From Spirillospora albida (GTDB lineage: Bacteria > Actinomycetota > Actinomycetes > Streptosporangiales > Streptosporangiaceae): 64,000 nucleotides of DNA. Positions 1 to 7,801 of this stretch are shown here, piece after piece. The DNA is taken from NCBI RefSeq assembly GCF_000718255.1, contig NZ_JOFJ01000004.1, positions 1 through 64,000 of the forward strand. The letters are read 5' to 3'. Below the pieces are notes generated by a model. It saw only the letters and a program-made list of their open reading frames with translations. It did not search any database and was not told the origin of the DNA. Made by a program: the position numbers and the translations under genes. Position 1 is the stretch's first letter, and every line of letters begins with the position of its first letter.

Positions 1-615
1 AACCACCCGTTCTGGGCTCCGGGCGCGGGGGAGTGGATCGGCGCCGGGCGGCTCGTCTTCGGGGACGACCTCGCCACGCCGGACGGCGGCCGGGCGATGA
101 TCGTCGGCTCGCACCGCTACACGGCGGAGCGTCGCGTCCACAACCTCACCGTCGCCGACCTGCACACCTTCTACGTGACCGTGGGCGGACGCCACCTCCT
201 CGTCCACAACACCCCGACGCCAGGCCCCGGTGACGCCTGTGACGTCGGCGGTCCCACCCCCACTCCCACACCGAAGCCGACGAGCAGGGTCCCGGACGAC
301 TCCCATCTGCCGCCCGCGAGCGACCTCATCAAGAACGGCCAGCAGTTCAACGGACGCAGGCTGCCGCAGCGGAACGGACCGCCCAACGGAACGCTCTACA
401 AGAAGGACCCGCAGACGGGACAGGTCACGAACTACACCGTGTACGACGCGAATGGGAACCCCATCAAGCGCGTCGATATCATAGGCCGTCCCCACGGCGG
501 GGTGCCGACACCGCATGTTGTGTACTATGAACACAATGTGAACCCTAAGACCGGCCAGATATTCCCGGAAGAACAGAGAACCGTCCGCCAGGCCCGTCCC
601 GATGAGATTCCATGA
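1..615 (+). CDS. C-terminal part of a polymorphic toxin: HINT domain plus toxin tail (5' end outside window)
   Basis: Open from base 1 with no start, so the N-terminus lies outside the window; 204 codons are visible. The first ~70 residues end in the signature of a HINT (intein-like autoprotease) domain: VHNLTV, LHTFYV and LLVHN, with the terminal His-Asn at visible residues 69-70 where such domains cleave. A Pro/Thr linker follows (TPTPTPKPT), then a ~110-residue tail with NGTLYKKDP, YDANGNPIKRVD and GRPHGGVPTPH. That pattern resembles the polymorphic toxin type 24 family, which is predicted to be an RNase; this assignment is from memory. The HINT domain would release the toxin tail. The stop overlaps the next ATG (ATGA), the usual arrangement for a toxin and its immunity gene. 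HINT is confident; the toxin class is tentative. Confidence 0.75.
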   Translation, partial: NHPFWAPGAGEWIGAGRLVFGDDLATPDGGRAMIVGSHRYTAERRVHNLTVADLHTFYVTVGGRHLLVHNTPTPGPGDACDVGGPTPTPTPKPTSRVPDDSHLPPASDLIKNGQQFNGRRLPQRNGPPNGTLYKKDPQTGQVTNYTVYDANGNPIKRVDIIGRPHGGVPTPHVVYYEHNVNPKTGQIFPEEQRTVRQARPDEIP

Positions 616-1103
616 CCACGACCAAGCCGACGCTGACAACCCGCTCACTGCCGGAGTTCTTTCTTGACTGGCGTCAGGATTTCGTTCCCGGCGGTGAATT
701 TTTTTCACCTCTGAATTTCCTTAACCAGCAAGCGGCCATCCCGTTCCTCATTTCCGCCGCTTGGCTGTTCTGCCCCGAGGTCACCGAATACCGAGGGGGC
801 GTTTTCAGAGTCGCGCGCTTCGATCCCGAGAATGTGGACCAGTGGCTTGCGGACACAGCAGGCGAGGTCAGCCGAACCGAAGCGGTCGTCAACGAACTTC
901 ACGTCTACAGTCTCTTCGGGAACTGTGACATCGACGCATACTCGGATGCGGAGCTGATGCAGTTCGCCATGGCGATCGGAGAGTGCTGGCAGGGCGTCCT
1001 CACGCGGCGTTTCCCGGCCCGGGAGGTGGTCGTGGAGGTCTCCGGCGAGGAGGACGGCGAGTACGGGCCGACGATCACCTTCTACACGCGTCCGGGTACG
1101 TAA
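612..1103 (+). CDS. Candidate immunity protein for the upstream polymorphic toxin
   Basis: 163 aa, starting inside the stop of the toxin gene (ATGA overlap). I recognise no named domain. The protein is acidic (SGEEDGEYGP, FGNCDIDAYSD), has no membrane segment, and looks like a compact alpha/beta cytosolic protein. The function is inferred from position only: immunity genes of HINT-type toxins lie directly downstream and are often translationally coupled. The first third contains T-rich runs (around 700-720) and codons less GC-biased than the neighbouring genes, consistent with a recently acquired cassette. Confidence 0.65.
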   Translation: MTTTKPTLTTRSLPEFFLDWRQDFVPGGEFFSPLNFLNQQAAIPFLISAAWLFCPEVTEYRGGVFRVARFDPENVDQWLADTAGEVSRTEAVVNELHVYSLFGNCDIDAYSDAELMQFAMAIGECWQGVLTRRFPAREVVVEVSGEEDGEYGPTITFYTRPGT

Positions 1104-1246
1104 CGCTCGTCTGCACGGTGACCTGACGCATCCGGGTGCTGGGCAACGTCGTCGGCGGGTGACGCGGGGGTGTCCGGTTCGGGCGTGGCGGCGGGTGCAG
1201 GCTCTAGAGTCGTCCTGTAGGCGGACCCACACTGGAGACGACGGCG

Positions 1247-1708
1247 ATGACGAACCCCTCCGAGCCCGGTCACCCTCCGCGCCCTCCGGCGCCCGGCGGA
1301 CCGTACGGGCCACCGCCGCTCCCGGGACCCGGTCCCGGCACCGGTCCCATCCCCACCCAGAGGCCCGCCGGCCCCCCGGGGCAGGAATGGGTACCTCCCC
1401 AGCGCTCGGAGAAGGGGCTGGTGGGAGCGCTCTTCGACGCCAACTTCAACTATCTGGTGACGCCGAAGCTCATCAAAATCGTTTACATCCTCTCGATGAT
1501 GCTGGTCAGCATGACGTCGCTGGGGGTTGTGGCGATCGGCCTCTGGGTCGCGCAACTGCGGAACGGCTGGCTCCTCGGACTGATCATCATCGGCGCCTCG
1601 CCGGTGCTGTGGTTCTTCCAGCTGCTGCTCATCCGCATCTTCATGGAGGCGGTGGTCGTCCGCTTCAAGGGGGTCGAGCACCTGCGGGTCATCAAGGACA
1701 AGATCTAG
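1247..1708 (+). CDS. DUF4282 domain membrane protein
   Basis: 153 aa. The N-terminal ~50 residues are Pro/Gly-rich and disordered (PGPGPGTGP), followed by GLVGALFDANFNYLVTPK and two membrane segments (around residues 80-105 and 107-130), ending in a basic tail. This layout, including the F-x-x-LVTPKLIK entry to the first helix, matches the DUF4282 family of small membrane proteins of unknown function. The ATG is preceded by GGAGACGACGGCG, a usable ribosome site. It ends 12 bases before the kinase gene and may be the first gene of the kinase/AAA operon. Confidence 0.75.
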   Translation: MTNPSEPGHPPRPPAPGGPYGPPPLPGPGPGTGPIPTQRPAGPPGQEWVPPQRSEKGLVGALFDANFNYLVTPKLIKIVYILSMMLVSMTSLGVVAIGLWVAQLRNGWLLGLIIIGASPVLWFFQLLLIRIFMEAVVVRFKGVEHLRVIKDKI

Positions 1709-1720
1709 ACGGGCGGGCCG

Positions 1721-4060
1721 GTGGGTGACTTCGATGGGACGCCGCCGCGGGACACCCGGCGCGACCCCGGGGTGACGCGGCGGGACGCGGCCGTGCCGTC
1801 GCCGCGGCCGGGCGAGACGCGGCGGGACGGGGCGGTGCCGGAGGGGCCGCTGATGCGGTTGCCGGCGGCGCTAGCCGAGCGGTACAGCGTGGTGGCGGAG
1901 CTGCCGGTGCAGGGCGCCGAGTCGGATCTGCTGCTGGTGCAGGACGGAGAGGGCGCCGATCTCGTCGCGAAGATCTTCAGGCGGGGGTACGACGCCGACC
2001 GGGAGGTCTGGGGGAAGCTGCCGGAGCTGCGGTCGCCGCATGTGCTGCGGATCCTGGAGACCGGGCACGCGGACGGGCGCGACTACGAGATCACCGAGTA
2101 CGCGCCGGGCGGCAATCTGCGGTCGCTGATGGACGCGCCGCTGGCGGCCGGCGCGGTCGCCGAGATCGCCGCGCAGCTCGCGGACGGGCTGACGGCGCTG
2201 CACAGGGCGGGCATCGTCCACCGTGACCTGAAGCCGGAGAACGTCCTCGTTCTGGACGGGGAGTCGGTTCGGGTGGCGATCGCCGACTTCGGGTTGAGCC
2301 GGGTGCTCGACCAGAGCGTGGTGTTCGCGTCGTCGTCGCGGACGCTGGCGTACGCGGCCCCCGAGTCGCTGTCGGGGCAGGTGTCGCCGGCGCGGGACTG
2401 GTGGTCGCTCGGGATGATCGTCCGGGAGCTGGCGACGGGGCGGCCGCCGTTCCTCGGGCTCAGCGAGACCGTGGTGGTCGATCATCTGGCGACGCGGCCG
2501 GTGAGCGCGGACGATGTCGCGGATCCGCGGCTGCGGCTGCTGTGCCGGGGGTTGCTGATCCGCGATCCGCGGCGGCGGTGGGGCGGCGCGGAGGTCGCCG
2601 AGTGGCTGCGGGGCGGCGCCCCGCCGGTTCCGGAGGAGGCGCCCGCGGCGGTGCCGCCGGGGACCGGGCTGCCGTTCCGGGGGCGCCGGTACGCCGACCG
2701 CGGTGAGCTCGCGCGGGTGCTCGTCGAGGAGTGGGAGCACGCGGCGCCTTACTTCTTCGGGCGGGGCGAGTCCGGCGAGGCGTGGCGCAGCCTGCGGGAA
2801 TGGCTCGCCGAGGTGCCGGACGACAGCCGCATCGGCCTCATCGACGGCTACCTGGCGACGGATCTGCCGCCGGACGTGAAGCTGCTGCATCTGGTGCGGT
2901 GGCTCGATCCGGCGATGCCGCCGCATTTCCTCGGACGCAGGGTCGCACCGGATGACCTGCCCGCCCTCGCGGCGCTGGCGGAGGATCGGCGGCATCCCGA
3001 CCATCGCACCGCGTGCCTGCTCGGACGGGCCTTGTGGGAGCAGGACCTGCTGCACGTCCTGGCCGGGTTCGAGGGCGCCGGCGAGCTCGGCCGCATCGAC
3101 GGGCGGTGGCGGGCGCACGTGGCGGCGTGGGACGACCTCGTGCGGTGGCTGCGCGGGCAGCCTGGGGTGCCGGCGGCGCGGCTGCCCGAGGCCGGGGCGG
3201 CGGGCGACGATCCGCCGGTCGTTCTGCTCACGCTGCTGGCCCTCGCGGCGCGTCCGGCGGAGGCGCAGCGGGCGCTGGTCGAGGGCGCGGCGCGGGCGCG
3301 GGCGGCCGTCGCGGAGCCGGTGCCGTGGTTCACGTGGCTTTCGGACGGGGCGGGCGACGATCCGCTGCGGCTGCTGTCGGTGGTGCGCGCGGCGCCCGAG
3401 GCCGTCCTTGAGGTCGAGGGACGGGCCAGGGACCGGCGGGCCGCCGAGGAGCGGTCGGCGGCCGAACGCGCGCGGTGGGCGCAGCGGGAGAGCGAGCGGC
3501 TCGCCGGGCGCGGTGCGGCCGTCGCGCGGGCGGTGCTGTGGTCGCTGCCGCTGCTCGTCCTGTGGCTCGGCGGGAGCTGGGTCGTGGGCGGCCTGCTCGG
3601 CGGGGACGACTCGGGCGGCACGTCGTCGGTCGGGGGTTTCCAGGGCGGCGGCGGGATTCCCTTCGCGGCCCTGGCTCTGTTCTCTGTTCTCGCGTGGGGT
3701 GTGCAGTGCGGCGCCGAGGTCGTGGTCGCGCGCGCGCAGGGCGGCGAGTACCTCCGATTCGGGCCGTGGTCGTGGTTGTCGCGGCTGGCCGGCGCGAGCG
3801 GGCGCGGGCTGTCGAAGGCGTCGCAGACGATGTCCGGGGCGGCGCGGCGAACCGGAAGGCGGGGTTGCGGCGTCGTACTCCTCGCCGGGACTGTGCCGCT
3901 GTTGCTCCTGTTGCTCTTGCTGGGCGCGGTGACACCCGTCCTGAGCCTGCTGTGGGTGCTGCTGCTGGTCGCGGCGGCCGCCGCGCACGCCGTCGCGGCG
4001 GGCGTGCGGCTGCACCGCTGGCGGCAGGCCCGCTTGGTCCGACCGGAAGGAGCGGTATGA
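1721..4060 (+). CDS. Membrane-anchored Ser/Thr protein kinase with long C-terminal region
   Basis: 779 aa from a GTG start. The kinase domain spans about residues 54-300: Lys84 (VAKIF), catalytic HRDLKPEN at 167-174, DFG at 189-191, and APES in the activation segment. The glycine loop is degenerate (LPVQGAESDLLLV). A helical region without a recognised fold follows (~320-550), then a charged stretch rich in Arg/Glu and hydrophobic segments near 600-620, 644-668 and 717-762, so the C-terminus is membrane-bound. Its stop overlaps the start of the next gene (ATGA). It heads an operon with a AAA+ ATPase and an FHA (phosphothreonine-binding) protein, so the FHA protein or the ATPase could be substrates; this is inference. 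Confidence 0.85.
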   Translation: MGDFDGTPPRDTRRDPGVTRRDAAVPSPRPGETRRDGAVPEGPLMRLPAALAERYSVVAELPVQGAESDLLLVQDGEGADLVAKIFRRGYDADREVWGKLPELRSPHVLRILETGHADGRDYEITEYAPGGNLRSLMDAPLAAGAVAEIAAQLADGLTALHRAGIVHRDLKPENVLVLDGESVRVAIADFGLSRVLDQSVVFASSSRTLAYAAPESLSGQVSPARDWWSLGMIVRELATGRPPFLGLSETVVVDHLATRPVSADDVADPRLRLLCRGLLIRDPRRRWGGAEVAEWLRGGAPPVPEEAPAAVPPGTGLPFRGRRYADRGELARVLVEEWEHAAPYFFGRGESGEAWRSLREWLAEVPDDSRIGLIDGYLATDLPPDVKLLHLVRWLDPAMPPHFLGRRVAPDDLPALAALAEDRRHPDHRTACLLGRALWEQDLLHVLAGFEGAGELGRIDGRWRAHVAAWDDLVRWLRGQPGVPAARLPEAGAAGDDPPVVLLTLLALAARPAEAQRALVEGAARARAAVAEPVPWFTWLSDGAGDDPLRLLSVVRAAPEAVLEVEGRARDRRAAEERSAAERARWAQRESERLAGRGAAVARAVLWSLPLLVLWLGGSWVVGGLLGGDDSGGTSSVGGFQGGGGIPFAALALFSVLAWGVQCGAEVVVARAQGGEYLRFGPWSWLSRLAGASGRGLSKASQTMSGAARRTGRRGCGVVLLAGTVPLLLLLLLLGAVTPVLSLLWVLLLVAAAAAHAVAAGVRLHRWRQARLVRPEGAV

Positions 4061-5169
4061 GCAGCGGCGTCGAGGCCGACATCGCGCTGGACGCGGCCGT
4101 GGTCCTCACCCTCGGCATGAACCGGGTGCTGGGGCGCGGCGCGGGTCTCGCGGGGCGCGGCGCGGAGGCGCTGGCCGCGCTCGCGGAGGGCCGGGCGGAG
4201 GCGCGGGCGGCGGCGCTCGCCGAGGTCGAGACGCACGAGCGGGCGCTCCGCGAGGTCGCCGGCCGCAACGCGCGCATCGCGGCGCTCGCCGAGACCCGCG
4301 CGAAGCTGGGCGCGGACGTGGCGCTGCCGGAACCGCTGCGGCCGGACGAGGAGTCGCCCGCGGAGCTCGCGGCATGGTGCGGCTCCGCCGACTCCGCGCT
4401 GGACGCGGCGGAGCGCGCGCTGTCGGAGCACCTGGCCGCGCAGGTGACCGAGCAGGTCTTCGCCGTCCCGGCGGAAGGGCTGCACAGGGACACCGGCCGG
4501 ATCCGGCCGCCCGGCGACGCGCACAAGGACCTCGAGCGGATCCTGGCGCGCCTGCTGCCGGACGCGGCGGACGACGAGCGGCAGGCGGTCGCGGACGCGG
4601 TCCGGCTGCTCGCCGACGCCGGCACGTCCGACGAGGCGGAGGGCGTGCTCCAGGAGGTGCGGCTCCGGATCGGGGACGCCAACCGAAGGGTCGAGGAGCG
4701 GCGGGAGGCGCAGCGGCGGAGGCGGGCCGAGGCGGACGCCGCCGCGCAAGCGGAGGTCGAGCGGCGGTACGTCCTCGACTCGATCACGTCGGCGTTCGAG
4801 GATCTCGGCTACGAGGTGCGGGCCGGGTTCGAGACGGTGACGGCGGCGGGCGGGGCGCTCGTCCTGAGCCGCGGGAACTGGCCCGACCACAGCGTGCGGA
4901 TGCGAGTCGAGGACGCGCAGGTCCGCGCGTCGCTGACGCGGGAGCGTCCGGCGGAGAGCGAGGACGACCGGCGGCTCGACGTCGAGCGGGAAGAGGAGTG
5001 GTGCGCGGCGTTCGAGGCGGCGCGGGAGCGGCTCGAGGACGCCGGCGTCCGCGCCGCGGTGTCGTGGCGGCTCGACCCGGGGATACGTGAACTGCCGGTG
5101 TCGGAGGCGGCGCGGCAGACCAGGACCCGTACCGGGCACCGCGAGCGCAGCCGGGAGCGTGACCAGTGA
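4057..5169 (+). CDS. Alanine/glutamate-rich coiled-coil protein of the kinase-AAA operon
   Basis: 370 aa; the ATG overlaps the kinase stop (ATGA) and GGAAGGAGC lies just upstream. No named family recognised. Residues ~30-110 and ~200-240 are long Ala/Arg/Glu heptad-like helices (for example ERREAQRRRRAEADAAAQAE), indicating coiled coil. The last ~120 residues (SITSAFEDLGYEVRAGFETV onward) look like a small folded domain with alternating strands. No signal peptide or membrane segment. Its stop overlaps the GTG of the ATPase gene (GTGA), so it is translated with kinase and ATPase and may be an adaptor or scaffold between them; that role is inferred. Confidence 0.75.
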   Translation: MSSGVEADIALDAAVVLTLGMNRVLGRGAGLAGRGAEALAALAEGRAEARAAALAEVETHERALREVAGRNARIAALAETRAKLGADVALPEPLRPDEESPAELAAWCGSADSALDAAERALSEHLAAQVTEQVFAVPAEGLHRDTGRIRPPGDAHKDLERILARLLPDAADDERQAVADAVRLLADAGTSDEAEGVLQEVRLRIGDANRRVEERREAQRRRRAEADAAAQAEVERRYVLDSITSAFEDLGYEVRAGFETVTAAGGALVLSRGNWPDHSVRMRVEDAQVRASLTRERPAESEDDRRLDVEREEEWCAAFEAARERLEDAGVRAAVSWRLDPGIRELPVSEAARQTRTRTGHRERSRERDQ

Positions 5170-7085
5170 GCATCGAATCGCCGACGCTGGGCGGACGGCT
5201 GCAGGGCTGGCCGCCGTTCATCCGCGAACTGGACGCGACGCTGTCGGTGCACTCCCAGTACGTCCTGTCGGGGAACCTGCACGACAGCTTCCTCGCGCCG
5301 CCGCCGGAGGGCGCCGGACCGGCCCGGCTGCTGCCGCTGCGCGCGCTGCTGTGCGAGACGCTCCGGTCGAGCGGAGCCTCGTTCCTGGCCGTGTACGACC
5401 CGGTGGACGGGTTGCAGATCGTGCCGGGCGCCGGGGAGGACGGCGGCGACGAGGCGGCGCGGGCGGCGGAGCGGCTGCTCGGCAAGCGCAAGGGCGACGA
5501 CAAGCCGTCGCTGGAGGGGCTGACGCGGTTCCTGGCGGCGGTGGCGCGGCCGGAGGAGAACGTCCGGGCCGCGTTCGTGATCGACTCGGCGTCCCGGATC
5601 GCTCGGACCCCGACCGACCTGGAGCCGGCGGAGCGCGACTTCTTCCGGTTCTGCGCGAAGCTGTCGCGCTCGGCGCGGCCCGTCCGGGTGACGGGGGCGC
5701 GGCCGAAGCCGCTCTACAACCCGGTGATCTGGCTGGTGGAGCGGCCGGGCGACCTGCCGCCGTGGCTGACCGCCGACAACGAGAACATCCGCGAGATCAC
5801 GATCCCCCGGCCGCATCTCGGCGATCGGCAGGAGACCGCGCGGCTGCTGGCCCGCGCGTTCGGGGTCGCCGACGTCGGCGCCGACGAGGTCGCGGCGGCG
5901 GCCTGCGACGCGTTCGCCGAGCAGGCGGACGGCCTCACCCTTCAGTCGATGATCGAGGTGACGCGGCTGGCGAAGGAGCGCAACGTCGATCTCGCCGACC
6001 TGCCGGACGCCGTCCGCACCTACAAGCTTGGCGTGCTCGACAACCCGTGGAGCCGCGGCCATCTGCGGCGCCGCGTGCTGGAGGGCGAGAAGCGCGTCCC
6101 GGAGCGGGTGATCGGGCAGCCGCAGGCCGTCACGAAGACGCTCGACATCCTGAAGCGGGCGGTCCTCGGGCTGTCGGGGGCGCAGGCGACGCGGTCGGGC
6201 AGCCGGCCGCGCGGCGTGCTGTTCTTCGCCGGGCCGACCGGCACCGGCAAGACCGAGCTGGCGAAGTCGATCACTGAGCTGGTGTTCGGGGACGAGTCCG
6301 CGTACCTGCGGTTCGACATGAGCGAGTTCTCCGGCGAGGGGTCCGGCGACCGGCTGATCGGGTCGCCGCCGGGTTATGTCGGGCACGAGGCTGGCGGGGA
6401 GCTGACGAACGCCGTCCGGGAGGACCCGTTCCGCGTCATCCTGTTCGACGAGATCGAGAAGGCGCATCCGCGCATCCTGGACAAGTTCCTGCAGATCCTC
6501 GAGGACGGGCGGCTCACCGACGGGCGGGGGAACACCGTCCACTTCTCCGAGGCCATCCTGGTCTTCACGTCGAACCTCGGGATGTACGTGCCGGGCAGCG
6601 ACCTGACGGCCCGCGACGCCGGCACCGGGTACGGGTCGGCGCACCGTGTGCAGAACATCACACCGGAGATGGCCTACGACGAGATCGAGCAGCGGATCAA
6701 GGCGGCCGTAGCGGAGCACTTCACCGAGGTGCTGAACCGGCCCGAGCTGCTCAACCGGTTCGGCGACAACGTCGTCGTGTTCGACTTCATCTCCGCCGAG
6801 GCCGCGCACAAGATCTTCGATCTGCAGTTCGCGAACATCTGCCGGCGGGTCACCGACGAGCACCGGCTCGTCCTCACGGTGAAGGGGGACGCGCTGCAGA
6901 CGCTGCGCGACTGGTGCACGGCCGAGCTCGACAAGGGCGGCCGCGGCATCGGCATGCGGCTGGAGTCGCTCTTCGTGAACCCGCTGGCCCGCGCGCTGTT
7001 CGACCGCGAGCTCGTCCCGGACGAGCGGATCACCGTGTCGGGCATCCGCCGCGAGGGCGGCATCGTCCATCTGGACCTCCGGTGA
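5166..7085 (+). CDS. AAA+ ATPase, ClpA/ClpB-like second ATPase module
   Basis: 639 aa, GTG start overlapping the previous stop. The C-terminal half is a clear Clp/Hsp100 class 2 AAA+ module: Walker A GPTGTGKT at 356-363, the DMSEF motif, RLIGSPPGYVGHE pore-loop region, Walker B with Asp428/Glu429 (LFDEIEKAHP), FTSN sensor 1, and a D2-small domain to the end. Residues ~20-300 resemble an AAA fold (YVLSGNLHDSF, then FVIDSASRI and NPVIWLVERPGDLP) but no Walker A is visible there. It has no ClpN repeats and no ClpP-binding loop that I can see. It is presumably an ATP-driven remodelling enzyme of the operon; its substrate is unknown. Confidence 0.88.
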   Translation: MSIESPTLGGRLQGWPPFIRELDATLSVHSQYVLSGNLHDSFLAPPPEGAGPARLLPLRALLCETLRSSGASFLAVYDPVDGLQIVPGAGEDGGDEAARAAERLLGKRKGDDKPSLEGLTRFLAAVARPEENVRAAFVIDSASRIARTPTDLEPAERDFFRFCAKLSRSARPVRVTGARPKPLYNPVIWLVERPGDLPPWLTADNENIREITIPRPHLGDRQETARLLARAFGVADVGADEVAAAACDAFAEQADGLTLQSMIEVTRLAKERNVDLADLPDAVRTYKLGVLDNPWSRGHLRRRVLEGEKRVPERVIGQPQAVTKTLDILKRAVLGLSGAQATRSGSRPRGVLFFAGPTGTGKTELAKSITELVFGDESAYLRFDMSEFSGEGSGDRLIGSPPGYVGHEAGGELTNAVREDPFRVILFDEIEKAHPRILDKFLQILEDGRLTDGRGNTVHFSEAILVFTSNLGMYVPGSDLTARDAGTGYGSAHRVQNITPEMAYDEIEQRIKAAVAEHFTEVLNRPELLNRFGDNVVVFDFISAEAAHKIFDLQFANICRRVTDEHRLVLTVKGDALQTLRDWCTAELDKGGRGIGMRLESLFVNPLARALFDRELVPDERITVSGIRREGGIVHLDLR

Positions 7086-7801
7086 GCCCGCCGCCGCTGC
7101 TGCTCGCGAAGGCGCACTATCCGGTGACGGCGCTCGGTCCCGGGACCCGCGCCGGCATCTGGACGCAGGGGTGCACGCTGCACTGCCGGGGGTGCCTCTC
7201 GCGGGACACCTGGGACGCCGATCCGGGCAAGGCCGTGCCGGTGGACGCCGTGCTCGGCTGGCTCGCGTCCCTGCCCGGACCGGTGGACGGGGTGACCGTC
7301 TCCGGCGGCGAGCCGTTCCAGCAGCCCGCGGCGCTGGAGGCGCTGCTCGCCGGGATCCGCGCGTGGCGGGACGACCGCCGCCATGAGACGATTGCGATGG
7401 ACATATTGGTCTACAGCGGATATGTCTACTCCCGGCTCTCGGGCTCCGGCACGACGCGCCGGATCCTGGACCTGTGCGACGCCGTCATCGCGGGGCCGTA
7501 CGTGGACCGGCTCAATCCGGAGGGGCGACACCCGGAGGGTGGATCCCTACTCTGGAGAGGATCGGCCAACCAGCGCATCGTGCCGCTGTCCCCGCTCGGG
7601 CGGGAGCGGTACGGGGCGCCGGAGGACGCCGGCGAGATGGCGGAAGGAGCAGGGCCCCGAGTGCAGGTGGCCGTGGACGAGGGGCCGGAGGGAAGGCGGG
7701 TGTACTACATAGGGATCCCGCGGAGGGGTGACATGGAGCACCTCACGTCGAGGCTTGAACGCGCCGGGGTGCGCTCGGGGGATGTGTCATGGCGACCTTG
7801 A
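7082..7801 (+). CDS. Small radical-SAM / 4Fe-4S single-cluster protein
   Basis: 239 aa from a GTG that overlaps the ATPase stop (GTGA). The N-terminal motif WTQGCTLHCRGC provides Cys31, Cys35 and Cys38 (CxxxCxxC) for a 4Fe-4S cluster, followed by a GGE motif (VSGGEPFQQ) that binds the SAM amino group, and ILVYSGY later. Length and layout resemble the activase-type (NrdG/PflA-like) radical-SAM proteins. No glycyl-radical enzyme is encoded nearby, so the substrate may instead be an operon partner; this is inference. The coding region overlaps the next gene by 13 bases. Confidence 0.85.
   Translation: MSPPPLLLAKAHYPVTALGPGTRAGIWTQGCTLHCRGCLSRDTWDADPGKAVPVDAVLGWLASLPGPVDGVTVSGGEPFQQPAALEALLAGIRAWRDDRRHETIAMDILVYSGYVYSRLSGSGTTRRILDLCDAVIAGPYVDRLNPEGRHPEGGSLLWRGSANQRIVPLSPLGRERYGAPEDAGEMAEGAGPRVQVAVDEGPEGRRVYYIGIPRRGDMEHLTSRLERAGVRSGDVSWRP

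Noticed and set aside
1871..7070. Very long open frames on the minus strand opposite the kinase-AAA operon (over 700 codons each)
   Set aside because: They are antisense shadows caused by high GC; amino-acid composition is Arg/Pro-rich with no domains, while the plus-strand genes carry clear motifs.
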